From assembly GCA_022648165.1 (NCBI GenBank), contig JALCLX010000001.1:248001-312000 (forward strand): a DNA stretch of 64,000 bases, given 5' to 3'. Shown here in pieces: positions 8,218-17,058 of the stretch. The notes beneath the pieces are model-generated. The model had not been told where the DNA came from and ran no database searches. It worked only from the letters and a program-made list of their open reading frames with translations. Every line of letters begins with the position of its first letter. Positions within the stretch are counted from its first letter, which is position 1. The translations under genes were made by a program, and so were the position numbers. Origin of the DNA: Ancrocorticia sp. (lineage in GTDB: Bacteria > Actinomycetota > Actinomycetes > Actinomycetales > Actinomycetaceae).

Positions 8218-9192
8218 ATGACTCAGCATGCTTGGGGCTTTGGCCTTGCAACTTCCCGTCCCGACGGCCGAATTCTTGACGTGTGGTACCCACATCCACA
8301 GCTCGGCACTCCGCCGGAGAACGCGCAACCGGATCCTGTTCTTCTGTCTTTGGAGCGCGATGATGATACGCGGCACGTGCATCTGCGAATCATCAAGACT
8401 GTGATCAACTTGGATGAAGAACCATCGAGCGCAGCAGGTGCCTATTTGCGGCTCCACTTGCTTTCGTGGCGCTTCGTTGAGCCGAACACGCTGAACTTGG
8501 CGGGCATTTTCTCTGTGCTTGAGAACGTAGCCTGGACCAGCCTCGGTCCGTGCTTCTTAGACGATTTTGAAGATACGCGCATGCGCGCCCGTGCGAAGAC
8601 GAATGCACCCGTGCGTATTCTTTCAGTTGATAAGTTCCCGCGCATGGTTGATTACGTGATTCCTTCTGGAGTGCGTATCGCAGATGGCAACAATGTCCGG
8701 CTGGGTGCCTACCTTTCGGCGGGTACCACCGTGATGCATGCGGGCTTTGTGAACTACAACTCTGGTTCCCTTGGCCGCGCGATGATTGAAGGCCGTGTCT
8801 CTCAGGGCGTGATTGTGGACGACGGCGCCGATATTGGCGGTGGCGCTTCTACGATGGGTACCCTGTCAGGCGGCGGAAAAGAGCTGGTGCGCGTTGGCAA
8901 ACGTTCGCTGCTCGGCGCTAATTCTGGCTTAGGCATTCCCGTGGGAGACGATTGCATCGTGGAGTCCGGTTTGTACGTCACCGCTGGTACAAAGGTTACA
9001 GTGCTGCCCACAGGTGGGGTGGCGCCGTCGCGTGAAGGTTACATCCAGGAACCGGAAGTGGTGCAGGCGCGTCAACTCGCAGGTATGAATGACATTCTGT
9101 TCCGCCGGAACTCGCAATCGGGCGCAGTCGAGGCACTCCCCCGGCCGGGCGTGCGCGGAACACAGCTCAACTCGGTGCTGCACAACAACTGA
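8218..9192 (+). CDS. dapD: Tetrahydrodipicolinate N-succinyltransferase (DapD)
   Basis: DapD transfers succinate from succinyl-CoA to tetrahydrodipicolinate in the succinylase branch of lysine and meso-diaminopimelate synthesis; it is a cytosolic trimer. The 324-residue product matches actinobacterial DapD: an N-terminal domain starting at MTQHAWGFG and a left-handed beta-helix region (about residues 150-280) with hexapeptide repeats such as GVIVDDGADIGGGAST and LLGANSGLGIPVGDDC. In-frame ATG codons exist upstream (8152), but 8218 matches the family start and lies six bases after TACGCT. dapC, two steps later in the pathway, lies 1.6 kb to the right on the other strand. Confidence 0.95.
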   Translation: MTQHAWGFGLATSRPDGRILDVWYPHPQLGTPPENAQPDPVLLSLERDDDTRHVHLRIIKTVINLDEEPSSAAGAYLRLHLLSWRFVEPNTLNLAGIFSVLENVAWTSLGPCFLDDFEDTRMRARAKTNAPVRILSVDKFPRMVDYVIPSGVRIADGNNVRLGAYLSAGTTVMHAGFVNYNSGSLGRAMIEGRVSQGVIVDDGADIGGGASTMGTLSGGGKELVRVGKRSLLGANSGLGIPVGDDCIVESGLYVTAGTKVTVLPTGGVAPSREGYIQEPEVVQARQLAGMNDILFRRNSQSGAVEALPRPGVRGTQLNSVLHNN

Positions 9193-9212
9193 GAATTAGG
9201 ATCTCTCGCTTA

Positions 9213-9289
9213 TGGAGTGGGGCCGTACTCTGGCTCGACCCCACTTCAAGTACGTCCCCACTCCAAGCACGACCCCACTCCGGGCTCGA
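9213..9289. repeat. 17-bp tandem repeat (three copies) with an inverted copy
   Basis: Three degenerate 17-bp units of the form CCCCACTCCAAGCACGA fill 9239-9289. An inverted GGAGTGGGG lies just before them at 9214-9222, so the region can fold into alternative hairpins. It fills the gap between the convergent ends of dapD and gltA and may act as a bidirectional terminator, although no T-tract is present. Confidence 0.6.
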
Positions 9290-9293
9290 TTGC

Positions 9294-10646
9294 CTAAAGG
9301 CGCTTGGAATCCAACATGGACGACACCACGACCATTTCTTGCTTTTCCCGCTGATTGCGTGGTACCCACTGGCGTTCCACATGCCCGATATACACCTGGC
9401 GTGGGCGGCCGATCTTCTGAGCCGGATCGGCTACCATTTCGCGGTATTGCGCGATCCAACCAGGCAGGCGCCCCAATGCGAAAAGCGGAGTGAACATCTG
9501 GCGTGGGAAACCCATAGCTTCGTAGATAAGCCCCGTGTAGAAGTCGACGTTCGGGTAGAGCTTGCGTTCGATGAAGTAATCGTCTGAAAGCGCAGCGGCT
9601 TCAAGTTCCTGGGCGATATCGAAGAGTTCGTTATCGCCTCCCAGCTTGACCAGTACCTCATCCGCAAGTCCCTTGACCACACGGGCACGCGGGTCGAAAT
9701 TCTTGTAGACGCGGTGCCCAAATCCCATCAGTTTGACTTTGTTTTTCTTGTCTTTAACTTGTTGCACAAACTGGGACACAGGCACGCCGCTGTCGCGTAT
9801 CTGATTGAGCATGTTCAGCACGGCTTCGTTCGCGCCACCGTGGAGTGGACCGGAAAGAGCGCCAACGCCTGCAGATATCGAGGCATAGATATTGGCTTGT
9901 GAGGAGCCAACTAGCCGCACGGTAGATGTGGAACAGTTCTGTTCGTGATCCGCGTGAAGGATGAACAGTTTGTCCAGCGCATTGACGATAGTTGGGTCGA
10001 TTTCCTGCATTTGGTAGGGCAGTCCGAAGGTCATTCGGATGAAATCTTCGGTGTAGGAACGTGATGCGTCTGGATAAAGCAATGGCAGACCGGTGGCGCG
10101 TTTGGCAATATAAGCGATCATGGTAGGAACTTTCGCCATGAGTAGCACGGTCGCCAGGTCAAGTTGAGCGGGATCCTTCGGATCAAGTGTGTGATCGTAG
10201 TAGGTGGCCATGCCCGCAATGCCGGATTGCAAGATGGACATCGGATGCCCGCCTGCCGGGAATGCGGTGAAGAAGGCTTTGAAGTCTTCGTGGAGTAGCG
10301 TGTGCCGTTTGATGCGTCGTGTGAAGAGCGCGAGTGCCTCCGGGTCTGGCAGTTCACCGTAGATCAGTAGGTAGGCGACTTCCAGGAAGCTACAGTTTTT
10401 CGCTAAATCTTCGATGGGATAGCCGCGGTAGCGCAGGATTCCGGCATCGCCGTCGATGTAGGTGATTGCCGATTCGCAGGAGGCGGTATTTGTGAAGCCC
10501 GGGTCAAGCGTAACGGTGCCAGTGGTCGCTAGCATCTTGTCGATGCGGAACCCATCCATGCCGATACTGGCCTGCACTCTGGGTAGGTGCAGGGCAGTTC
10601 CGTCCACTGTAAGTTCAGCGCTGTCGTCTGTCATGTTTTCTGACAT
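9294..10646 (-). CDS. gltA: Citrate synthase (GltA)
   Basis: Condenses acetyl-CoA with oxaloacetate to start the TCA cycle. The 450-residue product is a full-length type II (hexameric-type) citrate synthase. It has the N-terminal beta-rich segment ending in DGDAGILRYRGYPIEDL, and catalytic motifs LHADHEQNCSTST (His), GPLHGGANEAVL (His), MGFGHRVYKNFDPRA, and a final Asp in NVDFYTGLIYEAMGF. The ATG at 10646 has GAGG five bases upstream. No partner gene is co-transcribed; the 150 bp before it should hold the promoter. A possible TATTAT -10 box lies near 10714-10719 on the minus strand but its -35 is weak. Confidence 0.97.
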   Translation of the reverse strand: MSENMTDDSAELTVDGTALHLPRVQASIGMDGFRIDKMLATTGTVTLDPGFTNTASCESAITYIDGDAGILRYRGYPIEDLAKNCSFLEVAYLLIYGELPDPEALALFTRRIKRHTLLHEDFKAFFTAFPAGGHPMSILQSGIAGMATYYDHTLDPKDPAQLDLATVLLMAKVPTMIAYIAKRATGLPLLYPDASRSYTEDFIRMTFGLPYQMQEIDPTIVNALDKLFILHADHEQNCSTSTVRLVGSSQANIYASISAGVGALSGPLHGGANEAVLNMLNQIRDSGVPVSQFVQQVKDKKNKVKLMGFGHRVYKNFDPRARVVKGLADEVLVKLGGDNELFDIAQELEAAALSDDYFIERKLYPNVDFYTGLIYEAMGFPRQMFTPLFALGRLPGWIAQYREMVADPAQKIGRPRQVYIGHVERQWVPRNQREKQEMVVVSSMLDSKRL

Positions 10647-10798
10647 GGAGACCTCGTATCTTTATCTATGTGGGTGCAGTGGTGACCCGCCGCACAAAAT
10701 CTTCACATCAAGATAATACGTGCAACAGGTCACGTTCGTCACCCAGGGTTTGATTCTGAGATGGCAGGTATTTTACGTCGCGCCGCGTTACGTGTTGA

Positions 10799-11956
10799 CT
10801 ATCGCTCGCGCGGTTTGGCCGCCGCGTGTCTCAATTCCCCTGGTAATGCGGGTAAGCGGCGTATTGCTTCTCCGATAGCCTCGTCTGTCGCTGTGAGCGA
10901 GATGCGCACTCGGCCGCGGGCTGCTTCTCCGTAGAAATCTCCGGGGGCGACGACGATCCCGATGCGCGCGCAGGCGTTGACGATCTCCCAGCCGTTCGCT
11001 CTTCCTGAGGCATCTTCAGCCCACAGGTACAGCCCAGCTACGGATTTGGGATCGTTACGAAGGCCGGCAGCTTCGAGAACTCCGGAGAGCGCCTCGCGTC
11101 TGAGGCGATAGGTCTCCTTTTGAGCAGTAACGTGCGCTTCGTCGCCTAACGCAACGGCCATGGCGTGCTGAATGGGTGTGGGCATCATGAAGCCGGCGTG
11201 TTTCCGCAGTTGTGTCAGTGTGGCGATACGCTCGGGGTCGCCTGCGATGAATGCTCCACGGTAGCCTGCCATGTTGGATTGTTTAGAGAGAGAGTACAGG
11301 CAGAAGATGTCACGGTAATCCGTGCCGCAGACCCGCGTGTCAAGTATCGACGGAGCTTCCGGCACGTCCCACGTGAGTTCGGCATAGCATTCGTCGGAGG
11401 CAATGATGGTGCCATGGGCTCGGGCCCATGCACGTATGCGTTTGAGTTGGTGTATGCCGAGTACGTGCCCGTCTGGATTTCCCGGGCTGTTGAGCCAAAG
11501 TAGAGCGATACCTTCTGGCCAGGTTTCCGGATCAGCATCCGCGTTGAGCGGAAGCGGTGTGGCCCCTGCGATCCGGGCGCCGACGTCGTATGTGGGGTAG
11601 GCCATTCGCGGAAATGCAACCGTGTCTCCCTTGCCGAACCCGAGGAAGCTGGGAAGCAGGGCTACCATTTCTTTGGATCCGATAGTGGGGAGTATTCCGG
11701 GAGTTCCGGTGACACCGCGATGATTGTGCAGCCATCGCGCAATTGCGGTGCGGAGTTCGTTGCTTCCGATGGTGGCTGGATACGCGTGGGCGTCGCTGGC
11801 GCCGCCCAGCGCGGCCTGTATAAAGGCTGGCACGGGATCAACGGGGGTTCCGATGGTCAGGTCGATGGCGCCGCCTGGATATTGAGCCGCACGTTGGCGC
11901 GCGGGGATGAGGCTGTCCCACGGAAAGTCTGGGAGATCGCCTGTAAAGAATCCCAT
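10799..11956 (-). CDS. dapC: Succinyldiaminopimelate transaminase (DapC)
   Basis: A PLP-dependent fold-type I aminotransferase of 385 residues that converts N-succinyl-2-amino-6-ketopimelate to N-succinyl-diaminopimelate. The PLP-binding Lys is in YSLSKQSNMAGYRGAF; other features are WLNSPGNPDGHV, ASDECYAELTW and the C-terminal Arg in RGRVRISLTAT. The assignment to DapC rather than another class I aminotransferase rests on the short family length and on the fdxA-dapC gene order, which is conserved in actinobacteria. It starts three bases after the fdxA stop, so translation is probably coupled. Confidence 0.9.
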   Translation of the reverse strand: MGFFTGDLPDFPWDSLIPARQRAAQYPGGAIDLTIGTPVDPVPAFIQAALGGASDAHAYPATIGSNELRTAIARWLHNHRGVTGTPGILPTIGSKEMVALLPSFLGFGKGDTVAFPRMAYPTYDVGARIAGATPLPLNADADPETWPEGIALLWLNSPGNPDGHVLGIHQLKRIRAWARAHGTIIASDECYAELTWDVPEAPSILDTRVCGTDYRDIFCLYSLSKQSNMAGYRGAFIAGDPERIATLTQLRKHAGFMMPTPIQHAMAVALGDEAHVTAQKETYRLRREALSGVLEAAGLRNDPKSVAGLYLWAEDASGRANGWEIVNACARIGIVVAPGDFYGEAARGRVRISLTATDEAIGEAIRRLPALPGELRHAAAKPRER

Positions 11957-11959
11957 GGG

Positions 11960-12286
11960 CTACTCGCCGGTGTTTTGCGGTGGTAATGCTGCCACGTAAG
12001 GGTGGTCTTTGCCGGTGGGTCCGAGTTTTGATGCGCCACCGGGTGATCCAATATCGTTGAAGAATTCAACGTTCACGTTGTAGAAGGCGGACCATTCTTC
12101 TGGTACGTCATCTTCGTAGTAGATCGCTTCAACGGGACAGACGGGTTCGCAGGCGCCGCAGTCTACGCATTCGTCTGGGTTGATATAGAGCGTGCGGTCG
12201 CCTTCGTAGATGCAGTCCACCGGGCATTCGTCTACGCATGCGCGGTCTTTCACATCGACGCATGGTAGGGCGATGATGTAGGTCAT
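11960..12286 (-). CDS. fdxA: Seven-iron ferredoxin (FdxA/FdxC type)
   Basis: A 108-residue ferredoxin with the FdxA arrangement: Cys residues in PCVDVKDRACVDECPVDCIYEG for the N-terminal 3Fe-4S/4Fe-4S site and CVDCGACEPVCP for a 4Fe-4S site, then the typical C-terminal extension with FFNDIG near residue 80. It carries low-potential electrons in the cytosol; the redox partner is not apparent. The ATG at 12286 has the strong ribosome site AAAGGAAG. It is the first gene of the fdxA-dapC operon. Confidence 0.96.
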   Translation of the reverse strand: MTYIIALPCVDVKDRACVDECPVDCIYEGDRTLYINPDECVDCGACEPVCPVEAIYYEDDVPEEWSAFYNVNVEFFNDIGSPGGASKLGPTGKDHPYVAALPPQNTGE

Positions 12287-12378
12287 GGCGCTTCCTTTCT
12301 TTACCTCTCCTACACTAGCGCCGGCAGCCGGTGCGGTGCATGGGGACGCGGGATGATTCCGCGCACGTTCCGCAGATA

Positions 12379-14370
12379 TTAACTCTTGTTACAGGTCACA
12401 GCGTCAACTGGATCGTAGCGCCACGTCATGGATCCACTGAGATCGTCGTTGACTTGTCCGTTGAGCGAAACGGTTCGCGTCACCGTCACAGTGAAACCGA
12501 CTCCACCTGCTCCCATGGGTTCACAATCCGCCGCTGGGTTATTCTTGGTGCCTGGTTGCACGATGTTGTATTTACCGCTGTCGCTGACTTTCACGTCCCA
12601 GTATTTTGTGGACCAGAGCTGAGAGTGAACGTAGCCATCTGCGACCCAGTTATCGATCACCACGCCGTATGGCGTATTGTTCTTCCACTTCATGTCAATT
12701 TGACCTTCCCACAGCGTGGCTTCGCGCCCCATGGGGTAACGGCTGAAATAGAAGGAATGCGCCTGGTGTTCCACGTCAACGAGACCTGCAAGGTAACCGA
12801 GGTTGAAGGTGTTTGTGGAGAGCTGAGAGAGTCCGCCTCCGAGCGCCGTGGAGTCGAATCCGTTCACCACTACGCCAGAGCTCACGAAACCGCGTTCAGC
12901 AGTAATGGGCCCTAACGCGTTGAGCAGCGAGAACGTATCCCCTGGTTTCACGAGCGTGTTTTGGATCATCTTGGTGCCAACGATGAGGTTGGTCGTTCGC
13001 ACGTTATCGGAGGTTAGTGGGGTATCAATGGAGGAGACTACTTCTTTGATCCCCATCTTTTGCGCGTCTTCGGTGGTGAAGGATGCGGGCACATCAACGG
13101 TATCGAGTTCTACGGTGCGATCGGTGGTGATCCCTTTTTCGGCGACTTGTTTGGCTAACGCATCGTCGTCTATTCCGACTCCATTAGTGGAGGGAACGAT
13201 GGTGGGTGTTGTGTGATTGACGATCTCAATGCGGGCGTCTGTACCTGCTTTCAGAACGTCGGATGCTCCGGAGCGGACGATGTCTCCTAGCTTCTTGCCA
13301 TCAATCGCTAGAGTGAGTGTGCCATCTTTATCGCTATAGGTCGCGGCCGATGCGAGGTCACGCGGGCTGAGTTCGACCACTTTACCCTGAACGGTGACTG
13401 ATAACGGATCCGAGATGAGTGTTTCCGCCTGCTTTTGTGTTTCTGCTGCGGCTTCATCTGTTATGGCTGGCTGTTTTTCGGTGACGGCGAGTTCGATCGG
13501 CTGTGTGGCGGTGAGCGCTTCGGTTGACAGTACTTGTACTGCCGCTGTTTGGTCTAGTTCGGTGCCAACCACTGCGGGGGTGACGGTGACGCTCGGAGCG
13601 CCGTCACCATCAGGAACAGTGAAGGCGATGGATGCGTCTTGTGGCGCCACGTTAGTGGCAGTTGCGAGTGAGGATACGGCTTGCGATAGTGCGTCTTTGT
13701 TGACGGTGAGCACCGGGTCAATGCGGGAGCCCCCGAAGAGATGCTGCCAGAGCCGTACGGGGTTCCACGAGAAGCCGACTACCTTGTTGACCGTTGCCCT
13801 GCTGTCAAGTGCGAGCGAGAACGTGGTGGGATCGATTGCCTGGCTTTGATCGGATTTCCCGACGACGACGCTGATGGGTTTGGCTGCTGCAGGCGCGAGC
13901 TCCGTATCAAGTCTCTTGATGGCGGCTGTGCGGGTGAGTCCGCCGATGTTCACGCTGGCTACCTTGGTGCCAGAGGGAACGCGATCGCCAAGATAGTTAG
14001 CAGCACCCACGTAAGCGAGACCCAATACGGCGATGACTGCAACGGTGATCCAGGGCCATTTGCGGCGCCTCTTCTTAGCCGCGCGATGTTCGGCGATTTG
14101 AGCCTCCTGTATAGCATCAAGCGTTTCTTCAGTGAGACGCATTGTGTCATCATCCGACGCTCCGTGAGCGTTACCCGTATGGCGCGTGTGGGGATCGGCC
14201 GCTGATCTAGCCCCGGTGCGGGGAGAACGAGGCACGTTTGACCAGGATTCCGTTGGTGCCGAACCGTTTATCGGCACGGGGCTCGCACCAGCCGGATCTG
14301 ACGAGATGGGCTCAGTTGACTCTGCACCTGTTGACGCGCCTTCTTCGGAAGGATCTACCGGTTCTGACAC
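12379..14370 (-). CDS. VanW-family membrane-anchored cell-wall protein
   Basis: A 663-residue protein. The first 100 residues are acidic, Ser/Pro-rich and cytoplasmic, followed by a basic stretch (AKKRRRKW) and one TM helix (about residues 105-127). The exterior has two putative peptidoglycan-binding-like domains (PF12229 type) and a VanW domain (about residues 455-620) with NTLVKPGDTFSLLNALG and GGGLSQLSTNTFNL. Function is not established; VanW proteins are linked to cell-wall metabolism and glycopeptide-resistance loci. The conserved Cys of some VanW proteins is Ser here, which is common in actinobacteria. I prefer the GTG at 14370, six bases after AAGAGG, over the TTG at 14376 that touches this site. 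It is divergent from rmlA. Confidence 0.88.
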   Translation of the reverse strand: MSEPVDPSEEGASTGAESTEPISSDPAGASPVPINGSAPTESWSNVPRSPRTGARSAADPHTRHTGNAHGASDDDTMRLTEETLDAIQEAQIAEHRAAKKRRRKWPWITVAVIAVLGLAYVGAANYLGDRVPSGTKVASVNIGGLTRTAAIKRLDTELAPAAAKPISVVVGKSDQSQAIDPTTFSLALDSRATVNKVVGFSWNPVRLWQHLFGGSRIDPVLTVNKDALSQAVSSLATATNVAPQDASIAFTVPDGDGAPSVTVTPAVVGTELDQTAAVQVLSTEALTATQPIELAVTEKQPAITDEAAAETQKQAETLISDPLSVTVQGKVVELSPRDLASAATYSDKDGTLTLAIDGKKLGDIVRSGASDVLKAGTDARIEIVNHTTPTIVPSTNGVGIDDDALAKQVAEKGITTDRTVELDTVDVPASFTTEDAQKMGIKEVVSSIDTPLTSDNVRTTNLIVGTKMIQNTLVKPGDTFSLLNALGPITAERGFVSSGVVVNGFDSTALGGGLSQLSTNTFNLGYLAGLVDVEHQAHSFYFSRYPMGREATLWEGQIDMKWKNNTPYGVVIDNWVADGYVHSQLWSTKYWDVKVSDSGKYNIVQPGTKNNPAADCEPMGAGGVGFTVTVTRTVSLNGQVNDDLSGSMTWRYDPVDAVTCNKS

Positions 14371-14563
14371 TTGCAACCTCTTATCTTGTGGAGAATGGCG
14401 AGTAGGGCACTGGCGCTCATTCTAGCGGGAAGCTCTGTATCCGAGCGCTTTCTCCATACCACGATACTGGTGCGGTGGGACACGAATTCCTCCCAAGCCG
14501 CGATCAAGCCACCAAAAGCACCCGACCTGATCGAAAAATTGCAACTCAAAGCTGCAAATACGC

Positions 14564-14569
14564 GATACT
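14564..14569 (+). promoter_or_regulatory. -10-like box of rmlA
   Basis: GATACT followed by six bases and the ATG of rmlA, with no Shine-Dalgarno. It matches TATAAT at four of six positions and is a weaker member of the leaderless set. Confidence 0.35.
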
Positions 14570-14575
14570 TGAGTC

Positions 14576-15448
14576 ATGCGTGGAATCATTCTTGCCGGCG
14601 GATCCGGTACGCGACTCAATCCCATAACCCTTGGTACGTCGAAACAGCTTGTCCCGGTGTATGACAAACCGATGATTTATTACCCGCTGTCGACGCTTAT
14701 GTTGGCGGGTATCCGAGACATTCTGGTGATCACAACACCGCAAGACGCGCCAGGTTTTCATCGCCTCCTCGGCGATGGATCGCAGTTCGGTATTAACCTT
14801 TCCTTCGCGGTTCAGGCTGTGCCCAACGGACTCGCTCAGGCATTTGTGATTGGCGCTGATTTCATCGGAGATCAACCTGCAGGCTTAGTGCTGGGAGACA
14901 ATATTTTCTACGGCCCTGGAATGGGAACTCGCTTGCGTAGACACGTTAATCCAGATGGTGGCGCTGTCTTTGCATACCACGTTTCTGATCCTAGGAGTTA
15001 TGGAGTTGTGGAGTTCGATGAGAACCTCATTGCTCTGTCTATTGAGGAAAAGCCCTCACAACCGAAATCTAATTATGCTGTGCCAGGGCTTTATTTCTAC
15101 AACAATGACGTAGTCCAGATCGCAAAGGATCTGAGACCATCAGCGCGTGGAGAATACGAGATCACTGATGTTAACCGCGTTTACCTGGAGGAAGGCAAAC
15201 TCCAAGTGGAAGTGCTCCCACGTGGTACCGCTTGGCTGGATACAGGCACGTTTGATTCGCTTGCGGACGCAACTAGTTTCGTCCGGACAGTTGAGGCGCG
15301 CCAAGGATTAAAGATCGGCGCCCCAGAAGAAGTAGCATGGCGAATGGGCTTTTTGAGTGATGACGAACTCCGTGAAAAGGCGGAGCCGCTCGTCAAGTCA
15401 GGTTACGGACGTTACCTCCTTGGCCTACTGGACGATAGTGAGAATTGA
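14576..15448 (+). CDS. rmlA: Glucose-1-phosphate thymidylyltransferase (RmlA)
   Basis: First step of dTDP-L-rhamnose synthesis: dTTP plus glucose-1-phosphate gives dTDP-glucose. The 290-residue product begins with the canonical [16 protein letters not shown] nucleotide-binding loop and continues with [30 protein letters not shown] and [12 protein letters not shown], all diagnostic of short-form RmlA. It is the first gene of an rmlA-rmlC-rhamnosyltransferase transcript, with 40 bp before rmlC. rmlD lies in opposite orientation after these genes and rmlB is 16 kb away, so the pathway is split. Confidence 0.97.
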   Translation: MRGIILAGGSGTRLNPITLGTSKQLVPVYDKPMIYYPLSTLMLAGIRDILVITTPQDAPGFHRLLGDGSQFGINLSFAVQAVPNGLAQAFVIGADFIGDQPAGLVLGDNIFYGPGMGTRLRRHVNPDGGAVFAYHVSDPRSYGVVEFDENLIALSIEEKPSQPKSNYAVPGLYFYNNDVVQIAKDLRPSARGEYEITDVNRVYLEEGKLQVEVLPRGTAWLDTGTFDSLADATSFVRTVEARQGLKIGAPEEVAWRMGFLSDDELREKAEPLVKSGYGRYLLGLLDDSEN

Positions 15449-15488
15449 TAGCCGGCACACGCCAGCTGATGGATAGAAAAGGACGATT

Positions 15489-16100
15489 ATGGAGTTCCGC
15501 GAGCTTTCGATAGCCGGTGCATGGGAAATCACTCCGAAACAGTTCCCTGACGATCGGGGTCTCTTCGCCGAAATGTACAAGTCCACACTCTTCGAAGAAA
15601 AAATCGGCCACAAGTTCGATCTAAAACAGGCCAATACCTCTATATCTAAGGCGGGCACAGTTCGCGGAATTCATTTCGCAGATGTACCTCCCTCACAGGC
15701 GAAGTACGTCATGTGCCCACGCGGGGCAGTCCTCGATTTCGCCGTCGATATTCGCGTCGGCTCGCCAACGTTCGGCCAATGGGATTCCGTTCTCCTTGAC
15801 GATGCAGACCGACGCGCGATCTATCTATCAGAGGGTCTTGGCCACGTTTTTGTAGCTCTTGAGGACAATTCCACCGTGGTATACCTCTGTTCAGCGGAAT
15901 ACGCACCCACTCGTGAGCACGGCGTCAATCCGCTCTGCGAGGAGGTCGCTATTGAGTATCCAACTACTGGTCGCAACGGCCAACCATTAGAGCTACTGCT
16001 CTCTCCCAAGGATACAAGGGCCCCTGGGCTGACGGAGGCGCGCGATTCCGGTTTGCTCCCGACTTGGGAAGAATGCCAAGCTTTCATTGCTTCGCTCTGA
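15489..16100 (+). CDS. rmlC: dTDP-4-dehydrorhamnose 3,5-epimerase (RmlC)
   Basis: Epimerises dTDP-4-keto-6-deoxyglucose at C3 and C5, the third step to dTDP-L-rhamnose. The 203-residue cupin has FPDDRGLFAEMYKS at the start, the catalytic His in GTVRGIHFAD, the Asp/Lys region around AVDIRVGSPTFGQW, and the EGLGHVFVALED loop. Length fits the single-domain family; in some related actinobacteria RmlC is fused to RmlD, but here they are separate. The ribosome site AAAAGGA precedes the ATG by six bases. The next gene starts seven bases after its stop, or overlaps it if a TTG at 16087 is used. Confidence 0.95.
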   Translation: MEFRELSIAGAWEITPKQFPDDRGLFAEMYKSTLFEEKIGHKFDLKQANTSISKAGTVRGIHFADVPPSQAKYVMCPRGAVLDFAVDIRVGSPTFGQWDSVLLDDADRRAIYLSEGLGHVFVALEDNSTVVYLCSAEYAPTREHGVNPLCEEVAIEYPTTGRNGQPLELLLSPKDTRAPGLTEARDSGLLPTWEECQAFIASL

Positions 16101-16107
16101 GCAGCTC

Positions 16108-17052
16108 ATGGCGCTGCATAGGGTGCCACGTGTTGTGGCCGTCGTCATCACCTACAATCCACCCGATGATTGCCGCCAGCTGCTGGAATCATTGGCGGCA
16201 CAGTGCCCAGTGGTGGTTGTGGACAACGGATCTAGCCTGGCATCAGTCACTCGTCTGAAAGCAGCATGTAACAGCCTTAGCGTTCACCTCCACACACTTC
16301 CAACGAACGTGGGAATTGCTGCCGCGCAGAACATTGGGATAGCTCGTGCGGAACAGCTGGGGGCAACGCACGTCTACCTTTCAGACCACGATTCACACCC
16401 GGCACCAGGACTTGTCGCTGCATTACTTGATGTCATTTCTGAAGACTCGCGAATCGCGGCGGTGGGCCCATTAGTGGCAGAGGAACGCGAAGGCGCCGAC
16501 GAGCTGGTGTATATGGCTCGGAAGTGGACGCCCAAGCGTGCCACACCGGCAGAGCTCCAAGAAGAGCGACTTGATGTTGCTTTCATCATAGCTTCCGGTT
16601 GTTTGATTGATCTGAACGCATTCCATGCCATTGGCCAGATGCGAGAAGAGCTGTTCATCGATCATGTAGACCTGGAATGGGGCCTCCGGGCGCGCAAAAA
16701 AGGTTACCGACTAGTTGTGGCTCCGCACCTTCGTTTAGTACACACTCTTGGTGACCAGGCAGTGCGGTTACCAGGCCGTCCGCAACCAATTCACGTTCAT
16801 GCTCCATTCCGCAACTATTACATCGTGCGGAACACAATCTGGCTGATCAGGCGCAAGAATCTCATGCCGTGGCGTTGGAGGGTGCGCTATGCGTACTGGC
16901 TGCTAAAGTACATCGCGTTCAATGGCTGTATAGTGAGCGATAGGCGGAGTGAACGGCGGAGGATGTTGCGGCTGGGTTTTTGCAACGGCTCTCAAGGCCG
17001 TATGGGACGCCTCGAGATATGGTCACCAAAACATGGGGAAGAACGCGGGTAG
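16108..17052 (+). CDS. Rhamnosyltransferase, GT2 family (RfbF-like)
   Basis: A 314-residue GT-A fold glycosyltransferase. It opens with VVAVVITYNPPDD and VVVVDNGS, has the metal-binding acidic motif in YLSDHDSHP (residues about 90), ASGCLIDLNAF, and the FIDHVDLEWGLRARKKGY segment typical of the rhamnosyltransferase subfamily. There is no signal peptide or strong TM helix, so it acts at the inner membrane face. Its position directly after rmlA-rmlC supports dTDP-rhamnose as donor. ATG at 16108 gives no overlap with rmlC; TTG at 16087 is an alternative. Its stop lies six bases from the stop of the convergent rmlD. Confidence 0.9.
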   Translation: MALHRVPRVVAVVITYNPPDDCRQLLESLAAQCPVVVVDNGSSLASVTRLKAACNSLSVHLHTLPTNVGIAAAQNIGIARAEQLGATHVYLSDHDSHPAPGLVAALLDVISEDSRIAAVGPLVAEEREGADELVYMARKWTPKRATPAELQEERLDVAFIIASGCLIDLNAFHAIGQMREELFIDHVDLEWGLRARKKGYRLVVAPHLRLVHTLGDQAVRLPGRPQPIHVHAPFRNYYIVRNTIWLIRRKNLMPWRWRVRYAYWLLKYIAFNGCIVSDRRSERRRMLRLGFCNGSQGRMGRLEIWSPKHGEERG

Positions 17053-17058
17053 GTTCTC

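Noticed and set aside
10734-10750. Two GTCAC repeats upstream of gltA considered as a CRP site
   Set aside because: They are direct repeats, not the inverted TGTGA-TCACA arrangement.
12379-14370. Loss of the VanW-domain Cys (GGG-x-S-Q instead of GGG-x-C-Q) as a sign of inactivation
   Set aside because: Ser at this place is the usual form in actinobacterial VanW proteins as far as I recall.
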